Shown here one piece after another: positions 33,905-43,577 of a stretch of DNA of 64,000 bases. Location of the stretch: contig JAJTBO010000002.1 of NCBI GenBank assembly GCA_021286855.1, positions 1 to 64,000 on the forward strand. Reading direction: 5' to 3'. Source of the DNA: Hyphomicrobiales bacterium. GTDB taxonomy: Bacteria > Pseudomonadota > Alphaproteobacteria > Rhizobiales > Ancalomicrobiaceae. The first letter of the stretch is position 1, and every line of letters starts with the position of its first letter. The translations under genes and the position numbers were made by a program. The notes beneath the pieces were generated by a model. That model saw nothing but the letters and a program-made list of their open reading frames with translations, did not search any database and had not been told where the DNA came from.

Positions 33905-35107
33905 TCACACCCGCTCCAGCGCCACGGCGATGCCCTGGCCGACGCCGATGCACATCGTCGAGAGCGAGTGCCGCCCCCCGCCGAGCGCCAGCTCAAGCGC
34001 CGCCGTGCCGGCGATGCGCGCGCCGGACATGCCGAGCGGGTGGCCGAGGGCGATGGCGCCGCCGTTCGGATTGACGCGGGCGTCGTCGTCGGCGACGCCG
34101 AGGTCGCGCAAGGTGGCGAGGCCCTGGCTGGCGAAGGCCTCGTTCAGTTCGATCACCGAGAGGTCGCCGACCGTCAGGCCGAGGCGCGCCAGGAGCTTCT
34201 TCGAGGCCGGGGCCGGGCCGATCCCCATGATCCGCGGCGGCACGCCGGCGGCCGCGCCGCCGAGGACGCGGGCGATCGGGGTCAGGCCGTGCCGCCTCGC
34301 CGCCGCTTCCGATGCGAGGATCAACGCCGCCGCGCCGTCGTTGACGCCGGAGGCGTTGCCGGCGGTGACGGTTCCTCCCTTGCGGAACGGCGTCGGCAGA
34401 CCGGCGAGCGCCTCGCGCGTGGTGGCGCGCGGGTGTTCGTCACGATCGACGACGATCGGCTCTCCCTTGCGGCGGGGGATGGTCACGGCGACGATTTCCC
34501 GGGCGAGGCGGCCGTTTCCTTGCGCGGCGGCGGCCTTTTCCTGCGAGCGCAGGGCGAAGGCGTCCTGATCGGCGCGGGAGATCGAAAAGTCCTCGGCGAC
34601 GTTCTCGCCGGTCTCCGGCATCGAATCGACGCCGTATTGCGCCTTCATCAGCGGATTGACGAAGCGCCAACCGATCGTCGTGTCGTGGATCTCGGCGTGA
34701 CGGGAGAAGGCCGCGTCGGCCTTGGGTAGGACGAAGGGCGCGCGCGACATGCTCTCGACGCCGCCGGCGATCATCAGCTCGGCCTCGCCGGCGCGGATGG
34801 CGCGGGCCGCCTGGATCACCGCGTCCATGCCGGAGCCGCAGAGGCGGTTGATCGTCGTGCCCGACACCGAGACGGGGAAACCTGCGAGGAGAAGGCTCAT
34901 CCGGGCGACGTTGCGGTTGTCCTCGCCGGCCTGATTGGCGCAGCCGAAGATCACGTCGTCGACGCATTCGAGATCGAGGTCGGGATGACGCGCGGCGAGC
35001 GCCTTCAGCGGCACGGCGCCGAGATCGTCGGCGCGGACGGAAGCGAGCGCGCCGCCGAAACGGCCGATCGGGGTGCGGACGTAGTCGCAGATGAAGGCCT
35101 CCGGCAC
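33905..35107 (-). CDS. pcaF: 3-oxoadipyl-CoA thiolase (acetyl-CoA acyltransferase)
   Basis: A 400-residue thiolase. The nucleophile Cys90 is in [11 protein letters not shown], and the C-terminal pair is His in [16 protein letters not shown] and Cys in [10 protein letters not shown]. The opening [22 protein letters not shown] and the [13 protein letters not shown] stretch are typical of PcaF/PaaJ, the last step of the beta-ketoadipate and phenylacetate pathways. No other pca or paa gene is nearby. It could also serve adipate or other dicarboxylate beta-oxidation. A clustered palindrome lies about 170 bp upstream. Confidence 0.92.
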   Translation of the reverse strand: MPEAFICDYVRTPIGRFGGALASVRADDLGAVPLKALAARHPDLDLECVDDVIFGCANQAGEDNRNVARMSLLLAGFPVSVSGTTINRLCGSGMDAVIQAARAIRAGEAELMIAGGVESMSRAPFVLPKADAAFSRHAEIHDTTIGWRFVNPLMKAQYGVDSMPETGENVAEDFSISRADQDAFALRSQEKAAAAQGNGRLAREIVAVTIPRRKGEPIVVDRDEHPRATTREALAGLPTPFRKGGTVTAGNASGVNDGAAALILASEAAARRHGLTPIARVLGGAAAGVPPRIMGIGPAPASKKLLARLGLTVGDLSVIELNEAFASQGLATLRDLGVADDDARVNPNGGAIALGHPLGMSGARIAGTAALELALGGGRHSLSTMCIGVGQGIAVALERV

Positions 35108-35274
35108 GGGCGTCTCCTCGTCGGTTTCCTCTGGCGCGCGGCCTTCGTCGAGGCGCGTCGTTCTCGGGGATCGAGCTCGGGGCGCGCCGAGCGCCGCGAT
35201 CGGCGCGACACGCGGGCTCGCCCGCCCCCGATCTCGACGCAGGTTTCACGCAAGCGGAGACCGGCGCAATCCGA

Positions 35275-35312
35275 GTGTTCGAATATCGTATTATTGTTCG
35301 TATTTCGAACAC
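35275..35312. promoter_or_regulatory. Three-half-site operator upstream of pcaF, PcaR/PcaU-type
   Basis: TGTTCGAATA (35276-35285) and TGTTCGTATT (35295-35304) are direct repeats 19 bp apart, and the second forms the dyad TGTTCG-N5-CGAACA (35295-35311). PcaU of Acinetobacter is reported to use three 10-bp repeats arranged as a palindrome plus a direct repeat. The IclR/PcaR-like gene at 37938 is the likely source of the protein, by inference. Confidence 0.55.
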
Positions 35313-35352
35313 ACAGGATCCGCCGTCGGGACCCTTCGAAAAGGAGCCGCGC

Positions 35353-35384
35353 GAGGAGAGGAGAGAGGAGGAGAAGAAAGGAAG
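35353..35384 (+). repeat. 32-nt uninterrupted purine tract
   Basis: Only A and G occur from 35353 to 35384, with repeats of GAGGAG and GAGAAG. It lies between the pcaF operator and hisF. Possible effect on DNA shape or supercoiling; no function is known. Confidence 0.8.
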
Positions 35385-35654
35385 CGGCGACGCGGCGGAC
35401 CGCGGGGCGAGCGGCGAAAGGCCGAGGCGTCACGTTCCGGCTCGCCGGAGGCGCAGGGCGCGAGGGACCGGCGACGTGGGCGAGAGGGGGCGGCCGGCGG
35501 AACACGCCACCGCCGCTTGCGAACATCGACGATGGTTCCGCCTTCGAATGACCCCATGCGCTTCGTCGGCTATGGCGTCGCGGCCCGGCATTCGCTAAGA
35601 GAAGCGCCGAGAAACGCCGCCGGCGCGGCGGGCCCAAGAGATCGAGCCCACGCC

Positions 35655-36431
35655 ATGCTCAAGAACCGGGTGATCCCCTGTCTCGACGTGAAGGACGGCC
35701 GCGTCGTCAAGGGCGTCAACTTCGTCGACCTCGTCGACGCCGGAGATCCGGTGCAGGCGGCGGCGGCCTACGACGCGGCCGGGGCCGACGAGCTCTGCTT
35801 CCTCGACATCACCGCGAGCCACGAGAACCGCGGCATCATCCTCGACGTGGTGCGCCACACGGCGGAAGTCTGCTTCATGCCGGTGACGGTCGGCGGCGGC
35901 ATCCGCACCCTCGACGACATCCGCCGGCTGATGGAGGCCGGGGCCGACAAGGTGTCGATCAACACCGCGGCGGTGACGGATCGTCAGTTCGTCGCCGACG
36001 CGGTGCGTCAGGTCGGCGGCCAGTCGGTGGTGGTGGCGGTCGACGCCAAGCGTGTCTCCGAGCCGGGCGAACCGGCGAAGTTCGAGGTCTTCACCCACGG
36101 CGGCCGGCATCGCACCGGGATCGACGCGATCGACTACGCCCGCGAGGTGGTGGCGCTCGGCGCGGGCGAGATCCTGCTCACCTCGATGGACCGCGACGGC
36201 ACCAAGATCGGCTTCGATCTCGAGCTGACCCGGATGGTCTCCGACGCCGTGACCGTCCCGGTGATCGCCTCCGGCGGGGTCGGCGATCTCGATCATCTGG
36301 TCGACGGGGTGGTGAAGGGCGGGGCGAGCGCGGTGCTCGCCGCCTCGATCTTCCACTTCGGCGCCTACACCATCCGTCAGGCCAAGGAGCACATGGCGGC
36401 GGCCGGCATCCCGATGCGTCTCGACCATTGA
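35655..36431 (+). CDS. hisF: Imidazole glycerol phosphate synthase cyclase subunit
   Basis: A 258-residue TIM barrel that joins PRFAR and ammonia to form imidazole glycerol phosphate in histidine synthesis. The catalytic Asp pair is present as [14 protein letters not shown] (Asp11) and the later [15 protein letters not shown]. The anion-binding GGGIR and ASGGVG loops are intact. The start at 35655 (MLKNRVIPC) is the family start. In most Rhizobiales hisB, hisH and hisA precede hisF; here pcaF and a long gap stand in that place. hisE and coaA follow as usual. Confidence 0.97.
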   Translation: MLKNRVIPCLDVKDGRVVKGVNFVDLVDAGDPVQAAAAYDAAGADELCFLDITASHENRGIILDVVRHTAEVCFMPVTVGGGIRTLDDIRRLMEAGADKVSINTAAVTDRQFVADAVRQVGGQSVVVAVDAKRVSEPGEPAKFEVFTHGGRHRTGIDAIDYAREVVALGAGEILLTSMDRDGTKIGFDLELTRMVSDAVTVPVIASGGVGDLDHLVDGVVKGGASAVLAASIFHFGAYTIRQAKEHMAAAGIPMRLDH

Positions 36432-36494
36432 GCCGCGCCGGGAGCGGTCGCGGTTTTGAGCCACCTCAAATTTCTCGAGAACCGATTCAGCCCA

Positions 36495-36818
36495 ATGTCC
36501 GACTTCACTCTGACGACCCTGGAGACCATCATCGCGGCGCGCGCGGCGTCGGACGACGAGATGTCCTACACGCGCAAGCTCCTCGCCAAGGGCGTCAAGG
36601 TCTCGGCCAAGAAGCTCGGCGAGGAGGCCGTGGAGGCGGCGCTGGCCGCGGTCGCGGGCGACAAAGAGGAGGTGGCGGCGGAGGCGGCCGATCTTCTCTA
36701 TCATCTCCTGGTGGTCCTCAAGGCCCGGGAGGTGAGCGTCGACGAGGTCATGACGGTGCTCGAGGGACGCACCGGCCGGACCGGACTGGAAGAAAAGGCC
36801 TCGCGGCCGAAGGATTGA
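36495..36818 (+). CDS. hisE: Phosphoribosyl-ATP pyrophosphatase
   Basis: A 107-residue MazG-like hydrolase, second step of histidine synthesis. The metal-binding helices read KKLGEEAVEAALAA and EAADLLYHLLVVL, as in HisE. The start at 36495 (MSDFTLTTLE) gives the standard N-terminus, though no clear ribosome site precedes it; an alternative TTG at 36456 adds 13 residues. It is 63 bp after hisF and about 108 bp before coaA. Confidence 0.93.
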   Translation: MSDFTLTTLETIIAARAASDDEMSYTRKLLAKGVKVSAKKLGEEAVEAALAAVAGDKEEVAAEAADLLYHLLVVLKAREVSVDEVMTVLEGRTGRTGLEEKASRPKD

Positions 36819-36926
36819 CAAGCGGCGTCGAAGCCGAGGGACTGACGGACGCGATGATCGCGGCAAACGCGGCGGCGTCGAACGGGTGGAACGCACGGGA
36901 ACAGACCCGTCGTAGGGAGTTCGTCG

Positions 36927-37925
36927 GTGGATCAACGTTCGTCCGCGCGTCCGCTCGGATCGGGAGCCATGGGTGACATGCCGCTGTTCGGCGACACTTC
37001 GCCCTATCGCCGGTTCGGTCGTGAAGAATGGGCGCGCCTGCGCGCCGACACGCCGCTCACCCTCGACGAGGCGGATCTCACGCGTCTGCGCGGCCTCAAC
37101 GATCCGATCAACCTCGAAGAGGTGGTGAAGATCTATCTGCCGCTGTCGCGCCTCCTGTCGATGTATGTCGAGGCGACGCAGGACCTCTTCCGCGTCACCA
37201 ATCGCTTCCTCGGCGGCGAGGGCTCGAAGGTGCCCTTCGTGATCGGGTTGGCCGGCTCGGTGGCGGTCGGCAAGTCGACCACGGCGCGTATCCTCAAGGC
37301 GCTCCTGTCGCGCTGGGGATCGAGCCCGAAGGTCGACCTCGTCACCACCGACGGCTTCCTCTATCCCAACGCCGTGCTCCAGCGCGAAGGGCTGATGCGG
37401 CGCAAGGGTTTCCCGGAGAGCTACGACCTGCCGGCGCTGCTCGAGTTCCTCGCCGCGATCAAGGCGGGGCGCGGGGCGGTCCAGGCCCCGGTCTACAGCC
37501 ATCTCGTCTACGACGTGGTGCCGGACGAGACGATCACCATCGATCGTCCGGACATCCTGATCCTCGAAGGGCTCAACGTCCTGCAGACCTCGAAGCTGCC
37601 GAAGAACGGTCAGGGTCTGCCCTTCGTCTCCGACTTCTTCGACTTTTCGATCTATCTCGACGCCGACGACGAGTTGCTGCGCTCCTGGTACGTCGGCCGC
37701 TTCCTCAGCCTGCGCGAGACCGCCTTCCGCAATCCGGAGAGCTATTTCCATCGCTATGCGCAGATCTCGGAGGGCGAGGCGCTGAAGACGGCGCTCGATC
37801 TGTGGACCAACATCAACCTGGTCAACCTGCACGACTCGATCCGGCCGACCCGGCCGCGCGCCGATCTGGTGCTGACCAAGGGCGCCGATCACCGCATCGT
37901 CGCGGTCGACCTGCGCAAGCTCTGA
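36927..37925 (+). CDS. coaA: Pantothenate kinase type I
   Basis: A 332-residue P-loop kinase that makes 4'-phosphopantothenate, the control step of CoA synthesis. The P-loop GSVAVGKST is at about 109-117, and [10 protein letters not shown] plus RKGFPESYD are family marks. The GTG at 36927 follows TAGGGAG with good spacing; an ATG at 36969 gives a protein 14 residues shorter and is also plausible. Location after hisE is conserved in Rhizobiales. It converges on the IclR-type regulator gene with a 12-bp gap. Confidence 0.94.
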   Translation: MDQRSSARPLGSGAMGDMPLFGDTSPYRRFGREEWARLRADTPLTLDEADLTRLRGLNDPINLEEVVKIYLPLSRLLSMYVEATQDLFRVTNRFLGGEGSKVPFVIGLAGSVAVGKSTTARILKALLSRWGSSPKVDLVTTDGFLYPNAVLQREGLMRRKGFPESYDLPALLEFLAAIKAGRGAVQAPVYSHLVYDVVPDETITIDRPDILILEGLNVLQTSKLPKNGQGLPFVSDFFDFSIYLDADDELLRSWYVGRFLSLRETAFRNPESYFHRYAQISEGEALKTALDLWTNINLVNLHDSIRPTRPRADLVLTKGADHRIVAVDLRKL

Positions 37926-37937
37926 GCGCCCCTCTCC

Positions 37938-38705
37938 TCAGCGCGCCGCGCCGCCCATGGCGATCTGCGCGGCGGCGCGCGCCAGGGGGGGCAGGAAATC
38001 TGCGACCATCGCAGCGACGTCGACGCGCGCGGCGGAGGCGGAGAGGTTGATCGCCAGCCGCGCATTGGCCGGGCGGCCGGGGATCGCCACGGCGATCGAG
38101 CGGACGCCGAGATCGAGCTCCTCGTCGGCGATCGCGTACCCCTTCTCGCGCACCTCGACGAGACGGGCGCGCAACGCGTCGCGGGTGGTCAGCGTGCGCG
38201 GGGTCAACGCCTCGAGCTTCGTCACGCGCATGAAGCGGTCGAATTCGTTCTGGCTCAGTTGGGCGAGCAGCGCCTGCCCCATCGAGGTGGCGTGGGCCGG
38301 CAGCCGCGTGCCGACGGCGAGGCCGATCGAGAGCAGGCGATGGCGGGCCGGCGAGCGCGCCACATAGATGATGTCGGGCCCGTCGAGGGTGGCGGCGGAG
38401 GCGCTCTCGCCGAGCTCGCGGGTCAGATCCTGGAGGATGTCGCGGACCTGATCGAGCTCGCTGAGCCCCGAAATATAGGCGTTGCCGAGTTCGAGGACAC
38501 GGGCGGTCAGTTCGAAATGCTTACCGTCGGAGCGGGCGTAACCGGCCTCGACCAGCGTGTGCAGGAAGCGGCGGGCGCCGGCGCGGGTCATGCCGGTGCG
38601 GGCGGCGACGTCGGTGATGGTCTGGCGGCGAGCGTCGACGCCGAAGGAACGGATGACGTCGAGCCCCTTGGCGAAGGAGGCGACGGTCTCGATGCGAGAG
38701 GGCAT
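37938..38705 (-). CDS. IclR-family regulator, PcaR/PcaU/PobR group
   Basis: A 255-residue regulator. The winged helix (about 9-70) contains ITDVAARTGMTRAGARRFLHTLVEAGY, and the ligand domain (about 80-250) includes VGTRLPAHATSMGQALLA and ELDLGVRSIAVAI. This wording fits the PcaR/PcaU/PobR group, which senses beta-ketoadipate, protocatechuate or similar acids. Its start at 38705 is preceded by a perfect inverted repeat, so it probably controls itself. The nearby pcaF operator contains similar half-sites. The CoA-transferase gene lies directly upstream on the same strand. Confidence 0.88.
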   Translation of the reverse strand: MPSRIETVASFAKGLDVIRSFGVDARRQTITDVAARTGMTRAGARRFLHTLVEAGYARSDGKHFELTARVLELGNAYISGLSELDQVRDILQDLTRELGESASAATLDGPDIIYVARSPARHRLLSIGLAVGTRLPAHATSMGQALLAQLSQNEFDRFMRVTKLEALTPRTLTTRDALRARLVEVREKGYAIADEELDLGVRSIAVAIPGRPANARLAINLSASAARVDVAAMVADFLPPLARAAAQIAMGGAAR

Positions 38706-38717
38706 GGCGTTTCCGGT

Positions 38718-38753
38718 TGTCCGTATGGCGAACAGTTTTTTGTCATACGGACA
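38718..38753. promoter_or_regulatory. Perfect 10-bp inverted repeat upstream of the IclR-type gene
   Basis: TGTCCGTATG (38718-38727) and CATACGGACA (38744-38753) are exact inverted copies around a 16-bp spacer; their centres are 26 bp apart. The inner arm ends 12 bp before the start codon, so a bound regulator would block transcription or initiation. Confidence 0.7.
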
Positions 38754-38799
38754 CGGACGACGGCGTTTGTCCAGGGGCGGACCGCGGGTCCGGTCGGCG

Positions 38800-40023
38800 T
38801 CAGGGCCGGCCGACGACGCCGGCGGCGGCGAGGCGTTCGATCTCCTCTTCGTCGAGGCCGAGGGCGGCGAGGATCGCGTCTCCGTCCGCGCCGAGCGCCG
38901 GCGAGGGACGGTCCTGGACCAGCGGCGTATCGGACAGACGGATCGGATTGCGGATCGAGGGGACGACGCCGGCGGCCGCGGCCGGGCAGGCGAGCGCCAT
39001 CTCGAGGCCGCGCGCCTTCACCTGCGGATCGGCGAAGACCTGGGCGACGGCGTTGATCGGCCCGGCCGGGACATGCGCCGCCTCGAGCCGGGCGAGGAGA
39101 TCGTCGCGACGGATGCGGCGGGTCTTCGCCTCGACGAGCGGGATCAGTTCGGCGCGGGCGGCGACGCGGCCGGCGTTGTGGACGAAGCGAGCGTCGAAGG
39201 CGAGGTCCTCGAGCTCGAGGATGGCGCAGAGGTCGCGCCACTGTCGGTCGTTGCCGGTGGCGATGACGACATGGCCGTCGGCGACGGGGAAGACCTGATA
39301 GGGCACGATGTTGGGATGGGCGTTGCCGAGGCGGGTCGGCGAACGGCCGGAGACGAGGTAGTTCATCCCCTGATTGGCGAGCATGGCGACCTGGGTGTCG
39401 AGCAGGCTCATGTCGACGAGCTGGCCGCGGCCGGTGGTCAGCCGCGCCGCCAGCGCCGCCTGGATGCCGATGACGGCGTGCAGCCCGGTGAAGAGGTCGG
39501 CGACGGCGACGCCGACCTTCATCGGTTCGCCGGCCGGTTCGCCGGTCAGCTCCATGTAGCCGCCGAGGCCCTGGATCATGAAGTCGTAGCCGGCGCGGTG
39601 GGCGTAGGGCCCGTCCTGACCGAAGCCGGTGATCGCGCACCAGACGAGACGCGGGTTCTCGGCCATCAGGGTCGCGTGGTCGAGACCGTATTTCTTCAGG
39701 CCGCCGACCTTGAAGTTCTCGATCACCACGTCGGCGGTCGCCACCAGCCGGCGGACGAGATCGGCGCCTTCCGGCTTCTCGAAATCGATGGCGACGGAGC
39801 GTTTGCCGCGATTGCAGGCATGGAAATAGGCCGCGCCGAGATCGCCGCCGTCGGCCGCCTTCACGAAGGGCGGGCCCCAGTGGCGGGTGTCGTCGCCGGC
39901 GACCGGACGTTCGACCTTGATCACCTCGGCGCCGAGATCGGCCAGCGTCTGACCGACCCAGGGGCCGGCCAGGATGCGGGCGAGTTCGACGACCTTGAGG
40001 CCTGCGAGGGGGGCGGCGGGCAT
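38800..40023 (-). CDS. CaiB/BaiF-family CoA-transferase, probable succinyl-CoA:glutarate CoA-transferase
   Basis: A 407-residue type III CoA-transferase. The N-terminal LKVVELARILAGPWVGQTLADLGAEVIKVE and the catalytic Asp176 in VGVAVADLFTGLHA (formyl-CoA transferase Asp169 region) are clear, followed by GRGQLVDMSLLDTQ. With glutaryl-CoA dehydrogenase on the same strand, the likely job is to make glutaryl-CoA from glutarate, as in the pseudomonad gcdH-linked transferases. Other dicarboxylates remain possible. About 660 bp with repeats and a broken gene now separate it from gcdH. Confidence 0.82.
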   Translation of the reverse strand: MPAAPLAGLKVVELARILAGPWVGQTLADLGAEVIKVERPVAGDDTRHWGPPFVKAADGGDLGAAYFHACNRGKRSVAIDFEKPEGADLVRRLVATADVVIENFKVGGLKKYGLDHATLMAENPRLVWCAITGFGQDGPYAHRAGYDFMIQGLGGYMELTGEPAGEPMKVGVAVADLFTGLHAVIGIQAALAARLTTGRGQLVDMSLLDTQVAMLANQGMNYLVSGRSPTRLGNAHPNIVPYQVFPVADGHVVIATGNDRQWRDLCAILELEDLAFDARFVHNAGRVAARAELIPLVEAKTRRIRRDDLLARLEAAHVPAGPINAVAQVFADPQVKARGLEMALACPAAAAGVVPSIRNPIRLSDTPLVQDRPSPALGADGDAILAALGLDEEEIERLAAAGVVGRP

Positions 40024-40318
40024 GACGGTGTCCTTCGATCTGCGGAGGAATTCGATCGGCGGTGCGTCAGCCGAGGCGACGCGGCAGAACCCCTCCCCTC
40101 AGGGGGAGGGGCAGGAGTGGGGTGAAGCCCCGAAAGGGCGGTCGGCGGCAGGGCGCGCCTCGCACACGCCGTTCTTCCGGGCGGGTCCGAACCCCACCCG
40201 GCCCTTCGGGCCACCCTCCCCTCAGGGGAGGGTGGGAGAGCGCGGCGCGGAAAGGCGACCGGAACGGCCGTGCGTTCGGTCGAAGAGTTCCGGCGAAGCG
40301 AGCGACACGACGACGAGG
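40024..40318. repeat. Intergenic palindromic repeat cluster
   Basis: The region has two G/C palindromes: an 11-bp-arm palindrome at 40090-40111 (CCCCTCCCCTC then AGGGGGAGGGG) and a 12-bp-arm palindrome at 40211-40235 (CCACCCTCCCCT c AGGGGAGGGTGG), plus GGCCCTTCGGGCC at 40200-40212. The two ends look like inverted relatives of each other. No gene is present. It resembles a genus-type intergenic repeat. Confidence 0.65.
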
Positions 40319-40661
40319 TCATGACCGTTCTCCCAGCGCGAAAGCGATGCGATCCAGAACCGCCTCGGTCTCGCGATCGACCTCGGCATTCCAAAACCGC
40401 AGAACTTCGAACCCGAGCTCCGTCAACCGCGCGTCACGCGCATGGCCGCCGTCGTCGATCTCGATCACCAATTTCGCCTTCAGGCAGGCGAAAATCGACG
40501 ACGAACTCCGCGATCGGGACCTGCCAGCGGAGGTGGTGACCCATCGGTCGAAACCGCTCGCGCAGGAGCCGCCAGAGCTTCTTCTCCTGGTCCGTCGCGC
40601 AACGGCGCAGCCCCCGAGCGACGGCGAGAGGAACCGAGGCGGAAGGACGACCCGTCGCCAT
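40319..40661 (-). pseudogene. DUF559 (endonuclease-fold) gene broken by a frameshift
   Basis: The first part (from ATG 40661) reads ARGLRRCATDQEKKLWRLLRERFRPMGHHLRWQVPIAEFVVDF, a classic DUF559/Vsr-like N-terminus. The second part, in another frame, continues ACLKAKLVIEIDDGGHA and ends LGFEVLRFWNAEVDRETEAVL (split for length). The frame changes at the four-base A run at 40491-40494 (T run on the coding strand), which has one base too many. A short in-frame gap also seems to be missing after GGHA. A good GGGGAGGGGAG site precedes the start, 23 bp after gcdH. Sequencing error at a homopolymer is a possible alternative. Confidence 0.8.
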
Positions 40662-40683
40662 CGCTCCCCTCCCCGGCTTCGCC

Positions 40684-41877
40684 TCAGAAGAACGCCTGGA
40701 TGCCCGTCTGCGCCCTTCCCAGGATCAGCGCGTGGACGTCGTGGGCGCCCTCGTAGGTGTTGACCGTCTCGAGGTTGGCGGCGTGGCGCATCACGGCGTA
40801 TTCGACCTGGATGCCGTTGCCGCCGTGCATGTCGCGCGCCGCCCGGGCGATGTCGAGCGCCTTGCCGCAGTTGTTGCGCTTGATCAGCGAGATCATCTCC
40901 GGCGCCATCCGGCCCTCGTCGAAGAGCCGGCCGACGCGCAGAGCCGCCTGGAGGCCGAGGGCGATCTCGGTCTGCATGTCGGCGAGCTTCTTCTGATAGA
41001 GCTGGGTTCCGGCGAGCGGCTTGCCGAACTGCTTGCGGTCGAGGCCATACTGACGCGCGCGCGTCCAGCAGTCCTCGGCCGCGCCCATGGCGCCCCAGGC
41101 GATGCCGTAGCGGGCGCGGTTCAGGCAGCCGAACGGGCCCTTCAGACCCGAGACGTTCGGCAGCAGCGCATCGTCCGACACCTCGACGCCGTCCATGACG
41201 ATCTCGCCGGTGATCGAGGCGCGAAGGCTCAGCTTTCCGCCGATCTTCGGGGCGGAGAGGCCCTTCATGCCCTTCTCCAGCACGAAACCGCGGATCTCGC
41301 CGCCGTGGGCGGCCGACTTCGCCCAGACGACGAAGACGTCGGCGATCGGCGAATTGGAGATCCACATCTTCGAGCCGATCAGCCGGTAACCGCCGTCGAT
41401 CTTCTCGGCGCGGGTCTTCATGCCGGCCGGGTCGGAGCCGGCGTCCGGCTCGGTCAGGCCGAAGCAGCCGACGAACTCGCCGGTGGCGAGCTTCGGCAGA
41501 TACTTCTTCTTCTGTTCCTCGGAGCCGTAGGCCTCGATCGGGTACATCACCAGCGAGGACTGAACCGACATCATCGAGCGATAGCCCGAATCGACCCGTT
41601 CCACCTCACGGGCGACGAGGCCGTAGGAGACGTAGTTCGCGCCCGCCCCGCCATAGTCGTCGGAGACGGTGACGCCGAGGAGGCCGAGCGCGCCCATCTC
41701 CTCGAAGATCGCGCGGTCGGTCTTCTCTTCGAGATAGGCCTCGACGATGCGGGGCGCGAGGCGCTCCTGGCAATAGGCCCGCGCCGTGTCCGAGATCAGG
41801 CGCTCGTCCTCGGTCAGTTGATCGACGAGGAGGAACGGGTCCTCCCACTTGAAGGGGGCGCCCTTGGGGTTCGCCAT
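40684..41877 (-). CDS. gcdH: Glutaryl-CoA dehydrogenase
   Basis: A 397-residue acyl-CoA dehydrogenase that oxidises and decarboxylates glutaryl-CoA to crotonyl-CoA. The FAD and substrate motifs [16 protein letters not shown] (about 138-153) and [11 protein letters not shown] are typical, and the catalytic base is Glu375 in [16 protein letters not shown]. The N-terminal [20 protein letters not shown] is the GcdH signature. It follows the semialdehyde dehydrogenase gene by 17 bp. Together they fit the aminoadipate/glutarate branch of lysine degradation. Confidence 0.94.
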   Translation of the reverse strand: MANPKGAPFKWEDPFLLVDQLTEDERLISDTARAYCQERLAPRIVEAYLEEKTDRAIFEEMGALGLLGVTVSDDYGGAGANYVSYGLVAREVERVDSGYRSMMSVQSSLVMYPIEAYGSEEQKKKYLPKLATGEFVGCFGLTEPDAGSDPAGMKTRAEKIDGGYRLIGSKMWISNSPIADVFVVWAKSAAHGGEIRGFVLEKGMKGLSAPKIGGKLSLRASITGEIVMDGVEVSDDALLPNVSGLKGPFGCLNRARYGIAWGAMGAAEDCWTRARQYGLDRKQFGKPLAGTQLYQKKLADMQTEIALGLQAALRVGRLFDEGRMAPEMISLIKRNNCGKALDIARAARDMHGGNGIQVEYAVMRHAANLETVNTYEGAHDVHALILGRAQTGIQAFF

Positions 41878-41894
41878 GGTCGTTTCCTCTCGTC

Positions 41895-43433
41895 TCAGCT
41901 TTCGACGTCGAAGGTCACGCCCTGCGCCAGCGGCAGGGTGCGGCCGTAGTTGATGGTGTTGGTGGCGCGGCGCATGTAGGCCTTCCAGGCGTCGGAGCCG
42001 GCCTCGCGGCCGCCGCCGGTCTCCTTCTCGCCACCGAAGGCGCCGCCGATTTCGGCGCCCGAGGGGCCGATGTTGACGTTGGCGATGCCGCAGTCCGACC
42101 CTTGCGCCGAGACGAAGAGCTCGGCCTCGCGCAGGTCGTTGGTGAAGACCGACGAGGAGAGGCCCTGGACGACCGAGTTGTTGAGCTTCAGCGCGGTCTC
42201 GAACTTGGTGTAGCGCATCACGTAGAGGATCGGCGCGAAGGTCTCCTCGGTGACGGGACCGCCCTGCGAGGGCATTTCGACCAGCGCCGGGGCGACGTAG
42301 ACGCCGCCCTCGCGGCCGGGGACGTTGACGCGGGCGCCGCCGGTGACGGTGCCGCCGACTTCGCGGGCGGCGTCCAGCGCCTTCTTCATCTTGTCCCAGG
42401 CGGCCGGGTCGATCAGCGGGCCGACCAGGGTCTCGGGCTTGGAGGGATCGCCGACCGTCACCGAGCCGTAGGCGCGGCGCAGGCGCGTCACCAGCGTGTC
42501 GTAGATCGAATCGTGCACGAAGAGGCGGCGCAGCGAGGTGCAGCGCTGGCCGGCGGTGCCGATCGCGGAGAAGGCGATGGCGCGCAGCGACAGGTCGAGG
42601 TCGGCCGAGGGGCAGACGATCGCCGCGTTGTTGCCGCCGAGCTCGAGGATGGCGCGAGCGAAGCGCTTGGCGAGGCGCGGCCCGACGGCGCGGCCCATGG
42701 CGGTCGAGCCGGTCGCCGAGAGCACCGGAACGCGCGGATCGTCGACCAGAATCTCGCCGATCGGGCGGCCGCCGAGGAGGATTTCCAAGAGACCGTCGGG
42801 GGCCTCGCCGCCGGCTTCACGATAGCGATGCAGGGCGCGGGCGAAGAGCGCGCCGACGGCGAGCGCGGTCAGCGGCGTCTTCTCCGACGGCTTCCAGACG
42901 ACGGGATCGCCGCAGACGAAGGCGAGCGCGGCGTTCCACGACCATACCGCGACGGGGAAGTTGAAGGCCGAGATCACGCCGACGACGCCGATCGGGTGCC
43001 AGGTCTCCATCATCCGGTGCGAGGGACGCTCGGTGGCGATGGTCAGGCCGTAGAGCTGACGCGACAGGCCGACGGCGAAGTCGCAGATGTCGATCATCTC
43101 CTGGACCTCGCCGAGGCCCTCGGAGACGATCTTGCCGGCCTCGATCGTGACGAGGCGGCCGAGCTCGGCCTTGTGGGCGCGCAGCTCCTCGCCGAGCAGG
43201 CGGACGAGCTCGCCGCGCTTCGGCGCAGGGACCAGCCGCCAGGCGCGGAAGGCGGCGTCGGCGCGGCCGATGGCGGCCTCGGCCTCTTCCGCCTCGTGTT
43301 CGATGACGCGGCCGATCTCGGACCCGTCGATCGGCGAGGAGACCGACAGGGTGCCGGTGGTGAAGAGCGCACGATCGACGCCGAGGACGGTCAGGAGATC
43401 GTGGGTTTCGGCGGCGAGGGGGCGAGCGGACAT
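41895..43433 (-). CDS. amaB: L-aminoadipate-semialdehyde dehydrogenase (ALDH7/AmaB-like)
   Basis: A 512-residue aldehyde dehydrogenase of the ALDH7 (antiquitin) type. The Asn of [14 protein letters not shown], the base Glu in [13 protein letters not shown] and the nucleophile Cys in [13 protein letters not shown] are all present; the GQRCTS-RR wording is that of antiquitin and AmaB. These oxidise piperideine-6-carboxylate to 2-aminoadipate in lysine and pipecolate breakdown, consistent with gcdH next to it. The start at 43433 (MSARPLAAE) is supported by the family N-terminus. It is divergent from the LysR gene. Confidence 0.88.
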   Translation of the reverse strand: MSARPLAAETHDLLTVLGVDRALFTTGTLSVSSPIDGSEIGRVIEHEAEEAEAAIGRADAAFRAWRLVPAPKRGELVRLLGEELRAHKAELGRLVTIEAGKIVSEGLGEVQEMIDICDFAVGLSRQLYGLTIATERPSHRMMETWHPIGVVGVISAFNFPVAVWSWNAALAFVCGDPVVWKPSEKTPLTALAVGALFARALHRYREAGGEAPDGLLEILLGGRPIGEILVDDPRVPVLSATGSTAMGRAVGPRLAKRFARAILELGGNNAAIVCPSADLDLSLRAIAFSAIGTAGQRCTSLRRLFVHDSIYDTLVTRLRRAYGSVTVGDPSKPETLVGPLIDPAAWDKMKKALDAAREVGGTVTGGARVNVPGREGGVYVAPALVEMPSQGGPVTEETFAPILYVMRYTKFETALKLNNSVVQGLSSSVFTNDLREAELFVSAQGSDCGIANVNIGPSGAEIGGAFGGEKETGGGREAGSDAWKAYMRRATNTINYGRTLPLAQGVTFDVES

Positions 43434-43536
43434 GACGACCTCGATCGGCTTCGGAAACGAAGATGTCGCCCCGCCGAGAGGCCCGGCGAGCGACGAGAGG
43501 TCATGACAATCGCGCTCGACAAACGGCGCGGGAAGC

Positions 43537-43564
43537 GAGAAATTCTCACGACATCATGACGAAT
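43537..43564. promoter_or_regulatory. Dyad elements between amaB and the LysR gene
   Basis: GAGAA-A-TTCTC (43537-43547) is a perfect short palindrome, and ATTC (43542) pairs with GAAT (43561) over a longer distance, as in T-N11-A LysR boxes. It is a candidate binding site for the divergent LysR regulator. Weak by itself. Confidence 0.35.
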
Positions 43565-43577
43565 AGGAATGACTGAG

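Larger units (their letters stand above)
35108..35654. other. 547-bp intergenic region between pcaF and hisF
   Basis: No gene could be supported. It holds an A/T-rich operator-like cluster at 35275-35312 and a 32-nt uninterrupted purine tract at 35353-35384. The promoters for leftward pcaF and rightward hisF must be here. No tRNA or riboswitch was recognised. Confidence 0.6.

Noticed and set aside
35091-35654. N-terminal extension of hisF by about 188 codons
   Set aside because: The extension is Arg/Gly-rich and non-homologous; hisF begins at the standard MLKNRVIPC.
40024-40318. CRISPR-like repeat array
   Set aside because: Only two related palindromes exist, with no regular repeat-spacer pattern and no cas genes.
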